From contig JBFOMG010000005.1 of assembly GCA_040830725.1 (NCBI GenBank), forward strand, positions 60,804 to 124,803: a stretch of DNA of 64,000 bases, written 5' to 3'. Position 1 is the stretch's first letter; every line of letters begins with the position of its first letter. Positions 25,227-34,261 of this stretch are shown here, one piece after another. The position numbers and the translations under genes were made by a program. Source of the DNA: JAWKWH01 sp040830725. GTDB lineage: Bacteria; Pseudomonadota; Alphaproteobacteria; Rhizobiales; Rhizobiaceae. The notes under the pieces were generated by a model that searched no databases, was not told the origin of the DNA, and was given only the letters and a program-made list of their open reading frames with translations.

Positions 25227-26423
25227 TCAGTCTTTGAGTGATTCTTCGCGCAGACCATCTGCGAGGAGATTTAGACCGAGCACCAGGCTCATCAGGGCCA
25301 GCGCCGGCGGAATGGCCGGATGCGGATAGATCGACAGCAATTTGCGGCCCTCGTTAATGGTCGAACCCCAGTCGGCACTTTCGGGGCTCAATCCGAGCCC
25401 AAAGAAACCAAGCGTTCCGAGCAGGATTGTTGTGTAGCCAATGCGCAGGCAGAAATCGACGATCAGCGGACCGCGTGCATTGGGTAATATTTCCCAAAGC
25501 ATGATGTACCAGGGCCCCTCACCGCGGGTCTGCGCGGCAGCCACATAGTCGCGTGTTTTGATGTCCATCACCAGACCCCGAACGATACGGAACACTGTCG
25601 GTGAGTTCACAAAAACAACAGCGACGAATATGTTCAAAATGTTCGGATCCATACGGATAAGCCCGATCGGATCAGCATTGAACGCAACACCAAGATAAAA
25701 CCAGGCACCCACAATGAGCGTCACGATGATCAGCGTGTTCCGCTTCGATGGCTGGGTGTAGAACTTGGACTGGAACAGCACCAGCAGGAATATGATCGGA
25801 AACAGGAACAGGATCGCTGCAAGCACATTCGGAATGGAACTGCGCCACGAGAAATCGCCGAACCGCAGCAATTCATAACCGGTATTTCGAATTTCCGGGG
25901 TCACCAGCAGGTAGAACAGCAGGATAACCGGGAAAGCCAAAACCAGATTGGCCACAAAACTCAGGAATGTATCCAGTCTGCCGGTAAAGAATCCGGCCGG
26001 AAGGCCCAGCGTAATTCCGACCATGAATGCAAACAGCGTAGCCAAAGGAGCAATCACGAATACGACTTGGCTTCCCTTGACCACGCGGCTGAATACGTCG
26101 CGAGCCAGATTGTCACCGCCGAACAGGTAATACATGCCTTCCATCTCGGGAACGGGCGTGCCGGGCACCTTGTTCTTCATGCCGGATATCTGGGAAATTT
26201 CATCAAACGGCGCGATCGCGTCGGCAAATACGGCGGTCAAAAACCAGAACAGCACGATGCCGAATCCGATTATTCCCGGCGTGGACCCATAAAGTTTTCC
26301 ATACAGTCCGAGATTGGCCCGGAACATGTAGGAAAGGCCAAATACCACGATCATGCCGAGCCAAACCGGCCAAAACAGCACGATTATCTGACCCGTAATT
26401 CCAAAAATGCCAAGTGGTTCCAT
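25227..26423 (-). CDS. ABC transporter permease, DppC/OppC-like
   Basis: This 398-residue inner-membrane permease has the BPD type 1 core and the OppC-type EAA region (YVAAAQTRGEGPWYIMLWEI, LPNARGPLIVDFCLRIGYTT). It is longer than usual for DppC (about 300), with an N-terminal block of two hydrophobic segments and an insert of further hydrophobic helices around residues 200-260. AAGGGGAGG precedes the ATG. It lies between the partner permease and the double ATPase gene. Confidence 0.9.
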   Translation of the reverse strand: MEPLGIFGITGQIIVLFWPVWLGMIVVFGLSYMFRANLGLYGKLYGSTPGIIGFGIVLFWFLTAVFADAIAPFDEISQISGMKNKVPGTPVPEMEGMYYLFGGDNLARDVFSRVVKGSQVVFVIAPLATLFAFMVGITLGLPAGFFTGRLDTFLSFVANLVLAFPVILLFYLLVTPEIRNTGYELLRFGDFSWRSSIPNVLAAILFLFPIIFLLVLFQSKFYTQPSKRNTLIIVTLIVGAWFYLGVAFNADPIGLIRMDPNILNIFVAVVFVNSPTVFRIVRGLVMDIKTRDYVAAAQTRGEGPWYIMLWEILPNARGPLIVDFCLRIGYTTILLGTLGFFGLGLSPESADWGSTINEGRKLLSIYPHPAIPPALALMSLVLGLNLLADGLREESLKD

Positions 26424-26438
26424 CAGATCAGCCTCCCC

Positions 26439-27485
26439 TTAACCGACGCGGATACGTGGATTGAGAAACGCATAGCCGATATCCGACAACAGTTGCGTCA
26501 CTAGCACCACGATCACTGCTACAATCGAACAGCTGAGCAGCAGCTCAATGTCGTTGTTGGAGGCCGCCTGAACTAGGGTCCAGCCAAAGCCCTTGTAGTT
26601 GAACAATGTCTCGACGATCACGACACCGGTCAGCAGCCACGGAAACTGCAGCATGATGACGGTGAACGGTGCGATCAGCGCATTGCGCAATGCATGTTTC
26701 AACACAACCGCGCCAAACGTCATCCCCTTGAGACGGGCAGTACGAATATATTGCGCAGTCATCACTTCGGCCATTGATGCCCGTGTCATGCGCGCAATGT
26801 AGCCCATGCCGTATAGCGCCATCGTCAACACCGGAAGCGTGAAGTTGGCGAATGTCATGTCATCCATCGCCGACGTGGCTGAGCCCTTGAACCACTTCAG
26901 GCCGACGACCGAACTTGCAAATATGACAATGAGTATGACACCCGACACATATTCAGGTGTAGCCGTCGTCGCGATCGAGAACGTCGACAGTGACCGGTCT
27001 GTTTTGGACCCCTCCCGCATTCCCGCCAGAACTCCGATGACCAGCGCCATCGGCACCATGACGATCATCACCCAGAACATCAGCTTTCCGGTAAGCAGCA
27101 GGCGTTTTCCGACAACATCCCCGACATCGGTCTTGAACACCGTCGAATAACCGTACTCCCATTGCAGCACGCCGCAATAGTTCGGCATGTCTTCGGGCTC
27201 CATGCCCGGACGCAGACAACGGCCAGAAACCGTGCCGTCTTCGTCGACGCGTTTCCAGCCCGGCACAATTCCCAGCCATTCGCCGTATCGAATTACGAGA
27301 TTACTGGTATATCCGTTGCGATCGAGCCAGGAAGCTACCTGCTCGTCTGTCATACGCATATTGCCTTGCGTCTTCGCCAGCTTCTCCAGATTAGGATAAA
27401 GATTGGCCAGGAAGAACACGACGAATGTCAGGCAAAGTGCGGTCAGGACCATAACCCATAACCGTTTCAGGATAAACGCGCCCAT
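26439..27485 (-). CDS. ABC transporter permease, DppB/OppB-like
   Basis: This 348-residue permease has the classic N-terminal start of OppB proteins (MGAFILKRLWVMVLTALCLT) and the conserved region YIRTARLKGMTFGAVVLKHA followed by LRNALIAPFTVIMLQFPWLL. A periplasmic loop of about 80 residues (LDRNGYTSNLVIRYGEWLG, GRCLRPGMEPEDMPNYCGVL) is larger than in typical DppB. It pairs with the product of 25227-26423. Confidence 0.9.
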   Translation of the reverse strand: MGAFILKRLWVMVLTALCLTFVVFFLANLYPNLEKLAKTQGNMRMTDEQVASWLDRNGYTSNLVIRYGEWLGIVPGWKRVDEDGTVSGRCLRPGMEPEDMPNYCGVLQWEYGYSTVFKTDVGDVVGKRLLLTGKLMFWVMIVMVPMALVIGVLAGMREGSKTDRSLSTFSIATTATPEYVSGVILIVIFASSVVGLKWFKGSATSAMDDMTFANFTLPVLTMALYGMGYIARMTRASMAEVMTAQYIRTARLKGMTFGAVVLKHALRNALIAPFTVIMLQFPWLLTGVVIVETLFNYKGFGWTLVQAASNNDIELLLSCSIVAVIVVLVTQLLSDIGYAFLNPRIRVG

Positions 27486-27519
27486 TGTCGCCCATCTTTC
27501 TTTCTGTTGCGGCGCGGTA

Positions 27520-27549
27520 GTGTCCCGGTCTCCTCCTCAGGCGGGACAC
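27520..27549 (-). other. Intercistronic hairpin
   Basis: GTGTCCCG and CGGGACAC form a perfect 8-bp stem with a 14-base loop. There is no U-tract, so it is more likely an mRNA-stability or processing element than a terminator. Confidence 0.45.
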
Positions 27550-27572
27550 GAAGCCGGCCTGTTCCCTCAGGA

Positions 27573-27602
27573 TAAAAATCAGGGGCCGCAATGCGGCCCC
27601 TG
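27573..27602 (-). terminator. Attenuating terminator between binding protein and permease genes
   Basis: On the minus strand CAGGGGCCGCATTGCGGCCC and its closing bases form a 10-bp stem, followed by ATTTTTAT. It sits 13 bases after the binding-protein stop and before the permeases. Partial termination here would give the usual excess of binding protein over membrane subunits. Confidence 0.75.
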
Positions 27603-27615
27603 TTACCGAATTTAG

Positions 27616-29283
27616 CTAGGCTTTCAGGCCAAGTTTGTGCGGATAGATCTCATAGGTCGGGTGCATGTCACCATTCGCCACCTTGTCATTGAAGTGGCGA
27701 TAGAGTGACCGCCAGTATGGCTGGATGATCACACCTTCTTCCTGCATGATTTCCTGCAGGCGTTTGCACTTCTCGCGGCGCTTGTCCGCGTCGGCAATGG
27801 CGAGCGCTTCGGTCAAGGTGTCGTCAAACTCCTTGTTGTTGAATGCGCACTCGTTCCAGGCTTCACCGCCGCGATAAGCCAGCGCCAGAACCTGAACGCC
27901 AAGCGGGCGCATGTTCCAGTTCGTTGACGAGAACGGATATTTCGCCCAATCGTTCCAGAAGGTCGAGCCCGGCAGAATGGTGCGTTTGACCTTGATTCCG
28001 GCCTTGCGCAGCTGATCGGCCACCGCGTCGGTGGTGTTTTTCCGCCAATCATCGTCGATTGACTGTAGCTCGTGCTCAAAGTCGGCCATGCCGGCTTCCG
28101 TCATCAGCGCCAAGGCACCTTCCGGATCAACCTTTTGTGCCGGCAGTTCGGCGTATTCCGGATGGATCGGGCAAACGTGGTGATTTTCAGCCAGCGTTCC
28201 TCGGCCGGAATAACCAAGCTCAAGGCAGACACTGTTGTCGACTGCCATTGCCAGCGCGCGGCGCACCCGGGCGTCAGCATACGGCTTCGTGCCGCCAACT
28301 TCAGCTTCCTGGTTGGTGCGGATGACGATCGTTGCAGCTGTGACCACTTCCGACTTGATCCATCCGATGCCATCGAGGACGTCGACAAAATCGCCGACGG
28401 TTTCGTAGAGCATATCGACTTCTTCAGCCTCAACCGCAGCCACCCAGGCCGATGGGTCCGTGCCAAAATCGATATACTCGACACGGTCGAGATAGGCACC
28501 GTTGCCAGCATCCCACCATTCATGGTTTTCGTTGCGGACCAGAACGGCTTTAACACCAACTTCCAGGGTTTCCGGAAGGTAGGGTCCGGTACCGATCGGG
28601 TTTTCGAGCATTGCATCGCCATTGTGAGACGAATGCACGATCGCGCCAGGATAATCGGCCATGCCCGGAATGATGGAGATATCTGGGTTCGGAAGATGCA
28701 GTTTCACCGTGTGGCTGTCGACCACTTCGATCGCGCCCTCTCTTGCCTTTTTCGTGTCAGGATCGATCAGGGTCGCCATGCGGCCAGCCATCGAGTTGCC
28801 CTCGACCTCCTGATCGCACCACATCGTGATGTTGCGGGCAACGTCATCGGCGGTGAAATCATCGCCATTGTTCCACTTGACACCTTTGCGGACGTTCAGC
28901 GTGTATTCAGTGGCGTCATCATTGATTTCCCAGCTTTCGACCAAGCGGCCTTCGAAGGTACCGTCGCTGTTGTATTGCACCAGATATTCAAGCCAGCCGC
29001 GTGCGAAATTGGCAATCTGGCTCCAGTCATAGGTGCGAGGGTCTTTCAATCCACGGACTTCGGTTTGAACACGCAACGTACCGCCCTGTTGAACACCGTG
29101 AGAAGCTGCTTTCGCTTCAGGCGCCGTCAGGCCGATCATGCTGTAGGCCATTGCTGTGGATGCACCAAAGGCGCTCGCCAGCGCAAGGAATTCGCGGCGA
29201 TCGAATTTGCCGGCTTTCACGCCTTCCGCCATTTCCTCAATGGCGGCAGGTACGCGGTCACCGTTGCTTTTATAGGTTGTCAT
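27616..29283 (-). CDS. ABC transporter substrate-binding protein, family 5 (peptide/opine type)
   Basis: This 555-residue periplasmic binding protein of the DppA/OppA superfamily has the family motif YTLNVRKGVKWNNGDDFTAD near residue 130 and NPIGTGPYLPETLEVGVKAV. The N-terminus is unusual: about 28 hydrophilic residues precede a twin-arginine-like motif (DRREFLALASAFGASTAMAY), so export by Tat is likely. GGGAGTG lies before the ATG. It is the first gene of the operon and is divergent from a transaminase gene. The ligand is not predictable; amines, betaines, opines or peptides all fit. Confidence 0.92.
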   Translation of the reverse strand: MTTYKSNGDRVPAAIEEMAEGVKAGKFDRREFLALASAFGASTAMAYSMIGLTAPEAKAASHGVQQGGTLRVQTEVRGLKDPRTYDWSQIANFARGWLEYLVQYNSDGTFEGRLVESWEINDDATEYTLNVRKGVKWNNGDDFTADDVARNITMWCDQEVEGNSMAGRMATLIDPDTKKAREGAIEVVDSHTVKLHLPNPDISIIPGMADYPGAIVHSSHNGDAMLENPIGTGPYLPETLEVGVKAVLVRNENHEWWDAGNGAYLDRVEYIDFGTDPSAWVAAVEAEEVDMLYETVGDFVDVLDGIGWIKSEVVTAATIVIRTNQEAEVGGTKPYADARVRRALAMAVDNSVCLELGYSGRGTLAENHHVCPIHPEYAELPAQKVDPEGALALMTEAGMADFEHELQSIDDDWRKNTTDAVADQLRKAGIKVKRTILPGSTFWNDWAKYPFSSTNWNMRPLGVQVLALAYRGGEAWNECAFNNKEFDDTLTEALAIADADKRREKCKRLQEIMQEEGVIIQPYWRSLYRHFNDKVANGDMHPTYEIYPHKLGLKA

Positions 29284-29704
29284 TTCTCACTCCCGATTAT
29301 TGTTGGTTTGACCTAGCATTTCGCACTTGTGCGCTTTTGTCAAAAACAAGGCAGACTTGACGTACCAAAGGTAAACGTGCCGCCCGATTACGTCGTACGA
29401 TAACCAAAATGCGACATGCAAACAGGTCGCATGGAGTCTCACCTTCATCGTTTGTTCAAATCTGACCAAGCTACCTTCAGTTGAATTGAAGTCAGCCGTC
29501 CTTTCAAACAACGCGGGCCTAAGAGGTCGCCGATAGATATTGGCATGTTCATCGCCAAAATCATTTGGCACCGTGGCATCAAATCTCGCTCATGCTGGCC
29601 CTATCAATGATGCCCAATGCTGGCAGACTAACGCAACGGAACAAGGTCTGGCCGGAGTGTTTCCGGCGCTTTTGGTTTTTCTCTCAGATTCAGGATCGTG
29701 CGCG
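29284..29704. other. Divergent promoter region, no gene seen
   Basis: About 420 bases separate the binding-protein operon from the transaminase gene. A frame open from 29540 runs into the transaminase, but it lacks a ribosome binding site and family similarity. I see no clear operator or RNA gene. Promoters for both directions should be here. Confidence 0.4.
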
Positions 29705-31048
29705 ATGAATATTCTTGCCCAGCCGCTCGAGCAGTTCTCGACCAATTCTCTGGAACAGCACTGGATGCCGTTCTCCCAGAACCGTGATTTCAAAAAATCG
29801 CCGCGCATGGTGGTCAAAAGCGAAGGCGTTTATCTGTGGGACCAAAATGGCGGCAAGATCATTGACGGATCGTCAGGCCTGTTCAATGTCGCTGCCGGCC
29901 ATGGACGCCGTGAAATCGCTGAGGCCGTCCACGCTCAGATGTTGCAAAACGACTATTCTGCCCCTTTCCAGATGGGACATCCGGGATCGTTTGCTTTGGC
30001 ATCGAAACTTTCACGTCATCTGCCTGACCCGTTCAACCACGTCTTTTTTGTCAATTCCGGTTCGGAAGCAATTGATACCGCTTTGAAAATGGTAATGGCA
30101 TATCACCGCGCGCGTGGTGAGGCGCAACGCATCCGTTTTGTCAGCCGCGAGCGGGCATATCACGGCGTCAACATAGGCGGCATTTCGCTTTCAGGCATGG
30201 TCAAGAACCGGGAGAGCTTCCCTGTCGTCATGCCGAATATTGTCATGATGCGCCACACCTGGGACAGCGAGAACGCCTTCAAGCGCGGCCAGCCTGAAAA
30301 CGGCGCCGAACTGGCCAACGACCTGCAACGGCATTGCGAGACCTATGGCGGATCCACCATCGCTGCCGTCTTTGTCGAGCCGGTTGCTGGTTCCACCGGC
30401 ACGCTGGTGCCACCGAAAGGCTATCTGGAGCGGCTGCGCGAAATCTGCGATCAGCACGGCATCCTGCTGGTCTTTGATGAAGTGATCACCGGATTCGGCC
30501 GCCTGGGCAAGGCTTTCGCCAGCCATGTCTTCAACGTCACGCCCGACATCATCACCATGGCCAAGGCACTTACAAACGGCTCAATTCCGATGGGCGCGGT
30601 TGCGGCGAAGGACGAAATTTACGAAACGATCACCAATGCTTCGCCGGAAGCTGCAATCGAGTTCTTTCACGGCTACACCTATTCAGCCCATCCCGCCGCC
30701 TGCGCAGCAGGACTGGCCACATTGAAGATTTACGAAGATGAGGGCCTTTACGATCGCGCTGCTTCGCTCTCCGACTATTTCCTCGATGCTATCTGGTCGT
30801 TGAAAGATATTCCGGTCGTCCGGGATTTACGCGGCTACGGCATGATGGCCGGCATCGAAGTTTGGCCTGAGGAAAGCAAACCCGGCATTCGCGGCAACGC
30901 GCTGCAAAAGCAGATGTTCTGGAACGGCTGCCATGTAAAATGGACCGGTGACACTGCCATTGTTGCGCCCCCGCTGGTCTCTGAAAAGAGCCACATCGAT
31001 GAAATCATCGATGCGTTCAGGAAGACACTGAACGGCATTGCCGTTTAG
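29705..31048 (+). CDS. Class-III aspartate aminotransferase family protein (omega-transaminase)
   Basis: This 447-residue PLP enzyme is a paralogue of the transaminase at 8071. It shows LEQHWMPFSQNRDFKKSPRM at the N-terminus, LLVFDEVITGFGRLG, and the PLP lysine in TMAKALTNGSIPMG. ATG 29705 gives the standard family N-terminus. A longer open frame from 29540 is rejected. It is divergent from the ABC uptake operon, so it probably deaminates the imported amine or amino acid, or a product of it. Pyruvate is the likely acceptor by family. Confidence 0.9.
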   Translation: MNILAQPLEQFSTNSLEQHWMPFSQNRDFKKSPRMVVKSEGVYLWDQNGGKIIDGSSGLFNVAAGHGRREIAEAVHAQMLQNDYSAPFQMGHPGSFALASKLSRHLPDPFNHVFFVNSGSEAIDTALKMVMAYHRARGEAQRIRFVSRERAYHGVNIGGISLSGMVKNRESFPVVMPNIVMMRHTWDSENAFKRGQPENGAELANDLQRHCETYGGSTIAAVFVEPVAGSTGTLVPPKGYLERLREICDQHGILLVFDEVITGFGRLGKAFASHVFNVTPDIITMAKALTNGSIPMGAVAAKDEIYETITNASPEAAIEFFHGYTYSAHPAACAAGLATLKIYEDEGLYDRAASLSDYFLDAIWSLKDIPVVRDLRGYGMMAGIEVWPEESKPGIRGNALQKQMFWNGCHVKWTGDTAIVAPPLVSEKSHIDEIIDAFRKTLNGIAV

Positions 31049-31055
31049 GTGAAAG

Positions 31056-31077
31056 TGCCGGGCTCAATTGCCCGGCA
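31056..31077. terminator. Bidirectional hairpin between convergent genes
   Basis: TGCCGGGC and GCCCGGCA form a perfect 8-bp stem with a 6-base loop between the convergent transaminase and polyphosphate kinase genes. No strong U-tract is present, so termination strength is uncertain. Confidence 0.55.
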
Positions 31078-31083
31078 TCACGA

Positions 31084-31932
31084 TCAAATGGTCCGGTGAA
31101 ATTCGGGAACGAATGTCTGATCGTCCATCGGCGGGCGGGTATAGCCGCGTTGCGGAGGACGCTCATCGAGTTCGATCGGTTCCGGCGTCAAATCCTTGTA
31201 GGGGATCAGGGAAAGCAGATGCTCGATGCAATTCAGCCGTGCGTGCTTTTTGACGTCGGAAGCAACCACATACCAAGGAGCCTGCTTGATATCCGTGTGA
31301 GCAAACATTTCATCCTTGGCCTTTGAATACTCGACCCAGCGCTTTCTGCTTTCCAGGTCCATCGGGCTCAATTTCCATCGCTTGGTCGGATCGGTCAGCC
31401 GTTTTTGAAAGCGGCGCTCCTGCTCTTCATCGCTTACCGAAAACCAGTATTTGATCAACTGGATACCGGAACGAACCAGCATCCGCTCAAATTCCGGACA
31501 ACTTCGCAGAAACTCGCGGTATTCCTCATCCGAGCAAAAACCCATGACCCGTTCCACACCCGCCCGGTTGTACCAGGAACGGTCAAAGATGATGATCTCG
31601 CCGGCCGACGGCAGATGGGCGACATATCGCTGGAAATACCATTGGGTTTTCTCCCGCTCGGTCGGCGCCGGCAGCGCCACAACCTGGCAAATTCGCGGGT
31701 TGAGAGCTTCTGTGATGCGTTTGATTGTACCGCCCTTGCCAGCGGCATCGCGCCCTTCGAATATGATCGCGACGCGGTGACCCGTATGCTTTACCCACTC
31801 CTGCAGCTTGACCAGTTCAATCTGCTGCCGTGTGAGAGTTTTTTCGTAATCGGCATTCGAGATCTTTTTCGATTTCGGGTTTTTCAGGTCACCGGAGTTG
31901 CCCGAATTTGCGTGCGCCCCATGTTTTGCCAT
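31084..31932 (-). CDS. ppk2: Polyphosphate kinase 2
   Basis: This 282-residue enzyme transfers phosphate between polyphosphate and nucleoside diphosphates. Walker A (FEGRDAAGKGGTIKR), Walker B (IIFDRSWYNRAGVERVMGF) and the lid segment (RFQKRLTDPTKRWKLSPMDL) are all intact. The length fits class I PPK2. GGCGGAGG lies 8 bases before the ATG. It stands alone, convergent with the transaminase gene. Confidence 0.94.
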   Translation of the reverse strand: MAKHGAHANSGNSGDLKNPKSKKISNADYEKTLTRQQIELVKLQEWVKHTGHRVAIIFEGRDAAGKGGTIKRITEALNPRICQVVALPAPTEREKTQWYFQRYVAHLPSAGEIIIFDRSWYNRAGVERVMGFCSDEEYREFLRSCPEFERMLVRSGIQLIKYWFSVSDEEQERRFQKRLTDPTKRWKLSPMDLESRKRWVEYSKAKDEMFAHTDIKQAPWYVVASDVKKHARLNCIEHLLSLIPYKDLTPEPIELDERPPQRGYTRPPMDDQTFVPEFHRTI

Positions 31933-32079
31933 TTTTTCTACCTCCGCCGGTTGTGCGGTACCACTGACTGCGCTCCATATCGCCTTTCAAAAAAACTAGC
32001 CCAAAACAATCAAGTTGGCGAACCCTTTTGCCCTGGCCGCGTGTCTACACAGACAAAGACATGCGAAACAGGAGCAGAA

Positions 32080-32826
32080 ATGATGAGCACCATCCATAAA
32101 AAAGCATTGGTTATCGGAAGCAGCAAGGGTGTTGGCCGGGCCTTGGCAATCGGATTGGCGAACGCCGGTGTCGAAACCGTCGCCGTTGCCCGCAACGAGG
32201 CTGGACTGAACGCTTTGAAAGCGAAAGCCCCGTCAGTCAAAACCATCGCTAGCGACGCCGCAGCCGATGGCGCATCCTCAAAACTGCTGGACGAAGTTCA
32301 GCCGGACCTGTTGATCTTGGCAGGTGGAAACCAGCCCGCAATGAAGCCGCTCAGCCAACAGAGCTGGAATGAGTTCAGCGCCACCTGGAATGCCGACACC
32401 AAGATCGCTTTCGAATTTACACGCGCGGCGTTGAACGGAGCCATGCCCGATGGTGGGACGGTTGTCAGTTTTGCCAGTGGCGCGGCAATCGGCGGCTCGC
32501 CCCTTTCGGGCGGCTATGCAGGTGCCAAGCGAATGCAGCATTATGTGTCCAATTATGCCAATTGGGAGGCCGGAAGGCGCGGGCTGGATTTGACCTTCAT
32601 CACCATCTATCCCAAGCAGCTCGTCACAGGAACCGAGATCGCCAAAGACGCATCATCTGCTTATGCCGACGCAGCATCGATCAGCGCCGAGAAATTCATG
32701 AGCCAGTGGGAAAAGCCGCTAACCGTGGACGTGATAGCCTCAAGCGTGATCGAACTTCTTGCCGATTCCGGACAGAAATCACAAACCTACGGGATCAGCG
32801 GTGCTGGATTGGAGGTCATGGCCTGA
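32080..32826 (+). CDS. SDR-family oxidoreductase
   Basis: This protein of about 248 residues has a Rossmann glycine motif (VIGSSKGVGRALAIGLANAG), the NAG-like ILAGGNQPAMKPL, and the catalytic YxxxK in SGGYAGAKRMQHYV. AGGAG precedes adjacent ATG codons at 32080 and 32083; either could be used. Its stop is 1 base before the ATG of the sigma factor gene, so the two are coupled. The substrate is unknown. Confidence 0.87.
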   Translation: MMSTIHKKALVIGSSKGVGRALAIGLANAGVETVAVARNEAGLNALKAKAPSVKTIASDAAADGASSKLLDEVQPDLLILAGGNQPAMKPLSQQSWNEFSATWNADTKIAFEFTRAALNGAMPDGGTVVSFASGAAIGGSPLSGGYAGAKRMQHYVSNYANWEAGRRGLDLTFITIYPKQLVTGTEIAKDASSAYADAASISAEKFMSQWEKPLTVDVIASSVIELLADSGQKSQTYGISGAGLEVMA

Positions 32827-32827
32827 C

Positions 32828-33712
32828 ATGTCAGAACAGGTTCAAATTGACCGTGCGATGTCGGAGTTCGAAACGGCTATTGCCCAGCTCCGGCCGGAAC
32901 TGCATCGCTACCTGGCACGTATGGCCGGTTCGGTTATCGATGGTGAAGACCTGGTTCAGGAAACATTGCTCAAGGCATCGCGAGCCATCTCAGGCGGGAT
33001 AGGTGTCACCAATCTGCGGTCCTGGCTATTTTCAATCGCACACAACACCGCAATGAATTTTTTCAGATCGCAAAAAAGCGAACAAGCCATGAAACACCAG
33101 GCAGCGCTTCAGATGCCGCCGCTCGACCAACTGCCGCGCCACAATTCTACGGCCGGCAACCTTCGCCCGCTGATGGCCTTGCCGCCAAAACAACGCAGCA
33201 CGGTAATCCTGCGAGACGTACTCGGTTACTCGGCTTCCGACGTAGCCGGCCTTACCGGTATGTCGGTCGATGCGGTCAAGTCGGCGCTGCACCGCGGACG
33301 GGCGGGCCTGCAAGCGCAACATGCAGGTGCTGCGCCGGCATCGCAGTCAGAACTGTCCGACACCGCACGCGAACAACTGAAACGCTACGCGGAGCGCTTC
33401 AACGCTCATGATTTCGATGCAGTTCGAGACATGCTCGCCGAGGAAGTTCACCTTGAGCTAGTGTCGGTGGAAGAGCGCCGCGGAGAGGCGGTCGGCCTTT
33501 ACTTCACCAACTATTCCAAGCGGGACGATTGGCTGATGGCACCGGGAGTGATCGAAGGCCGGCCCGGCATTCTGGCATTCGACCGCAACGACGCTGCCGG
33601 TCCGCCCAGCTATTTCATCCTGCTGGAATTCCGGGATGGTGAATTGCTGGATATTCGGGATTTCCGTTACGCGCGCTACGTGATGGACGGCGCGGAGTGG
33701 ACAAGGATATGA
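32828..33712 (+). CDS. ECF-type sigma-70 factor with C-terminal SnoaL-like domain
   Basis: This 294-residue protein has sigma region 2 (ELHRYLARMAGSVIDGEDLV, NLRSWLFSIAHNTAMNFFRS) and region 4 (LPPKQRSTVILRDVLGYSAS, TGMSVDAVKSALHRGRAGLQ). An extra domain of about 115 residues follows (RYAERFNAHDFDAVRDMLAE, ILLEFRDGELLDIRDFRYAR) that resembles SnoaL/NTF2-like folds. ECF groups of this build, such as ECF41, lack an anti-sigma factor and use the C-terminal domain for self-control. They are commonly linked to an oxidoreductase gene, as here. The group assignment is by architecture only. Confidence 0.88.
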   Translation: MSEQVQIDRAMSEFETAIAQLRPELHRYLARMAGSVIDGEDLVQETLLKASRAISGGIGVTNLRSWLFSIAHNTAMNFFRSQKSEQAMKHQAALQMPPLDQLPRHNSTAGNLRPLMALPPKQRSTVILRDVLGYSASDVAGLTGMSVDAVKSALHRGRAGLQAQHAGAAPASQSELSDTAREQLKRYAERFNAHDFDAVRDMLAEEVHLELVSVEERRGEAVGLYFTNYSKRDDWLMAPGVIEGRPGILAFDRNDAAGPPSYFILLEFRDGELLDIRDFRYARYVMDGAEWTRI

Positions 33713-33719
33713 CACGAGG

Positions 33720-34241
33720 TCAACCGGATTGGATCGATGAAACACGCTGACCGGAAAGGCGCCGCACTGCGGCAGCGAGCAGCGCCCTGGAATACAGTTT
33801 GTGAAAGCCAAGCAGTGCGGAAAAGACAACGCCGAGGTTTGCGTCTCCGCCCTTTTTCGGCACCACCGCCGAACCGAAATAGAGCCGGGTGCCAACTTCA
33901 TTGGACCTGACCATGAACCAGGAGCGGGTTCGCCCCGCCATGTCGCACATCAGCAGTTGATTGGACGTGCGGCTTTCAACGGTCCAGGCAGCGAACCGAT
34001 CGGTCTTGCCCTCTGAGACATCACGTGCGTCCTGGTCGGTCGAAGGGCGCGAAACCGCATGTTTGAGGATGAAGCGCTCGAGTTTGAACAGCCAGGTCGT
34101 GTAAAAGGCGGCCACGAATTTGCCAAGATCGATCTCTCCCGGCGCATCAGTTGAGTAGCAATCGGTGTAGCTGCCGTCTGATCGTTCATAGACGCCGAGC
34201 AAAGCGCTGTCGGGCAGGTCCTGTTTGGTGACACCGAACAT
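33720..34241 (-). CDS. Conserved protein of unknown function
   Basis: This 173-residue soluble protein was not assigned to a family. It contains GSYTDCYSTDAPGEIDLGKF, TRSWFMVRSNEVGTRLYFGS and a hydrophobic, basic C-terminus (LGFHKLYSRALLAAAVRRLS). It is convergent with the sigma factor gene (7 bases between stops) and 20 bases downstream of apbC on the same strand, so it may be transcribed with apbC. Codon use looks like its neighbours. Confidence 0.7.
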   Translation of the reverse strand: MFGVTKQDLPDSALLGVYERSDGSYTDCYSTDAPGEIDLGKFVAAFYTTWLFKLERFILKHAVSRPSTDQDARDVSEGKTDRFAAWTVESRTSNQLLMCDMAGRTRSWFMVRSNEVGTRLYFGSAVVPKKGGDANLGVVFSALLGFHKLYSRALLAAAVRRLSGQRVSSIQSG

Positions 34242-34261
34242 ATCAAGATCTGGGCCTGACC

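Noticed and set aside
28072..29316. Long open frame (414 codons) on the plus strand
   Set aside because: It is antisense to the clearly coding family 5 binding-protein gene and has no family resemblance.
32046..32070. TGTCTACA upstream of the SDR gene as an ECF41-type -35 element
   Set aside because: The distance to the start codon leaves no room for a proper -10 and leader.
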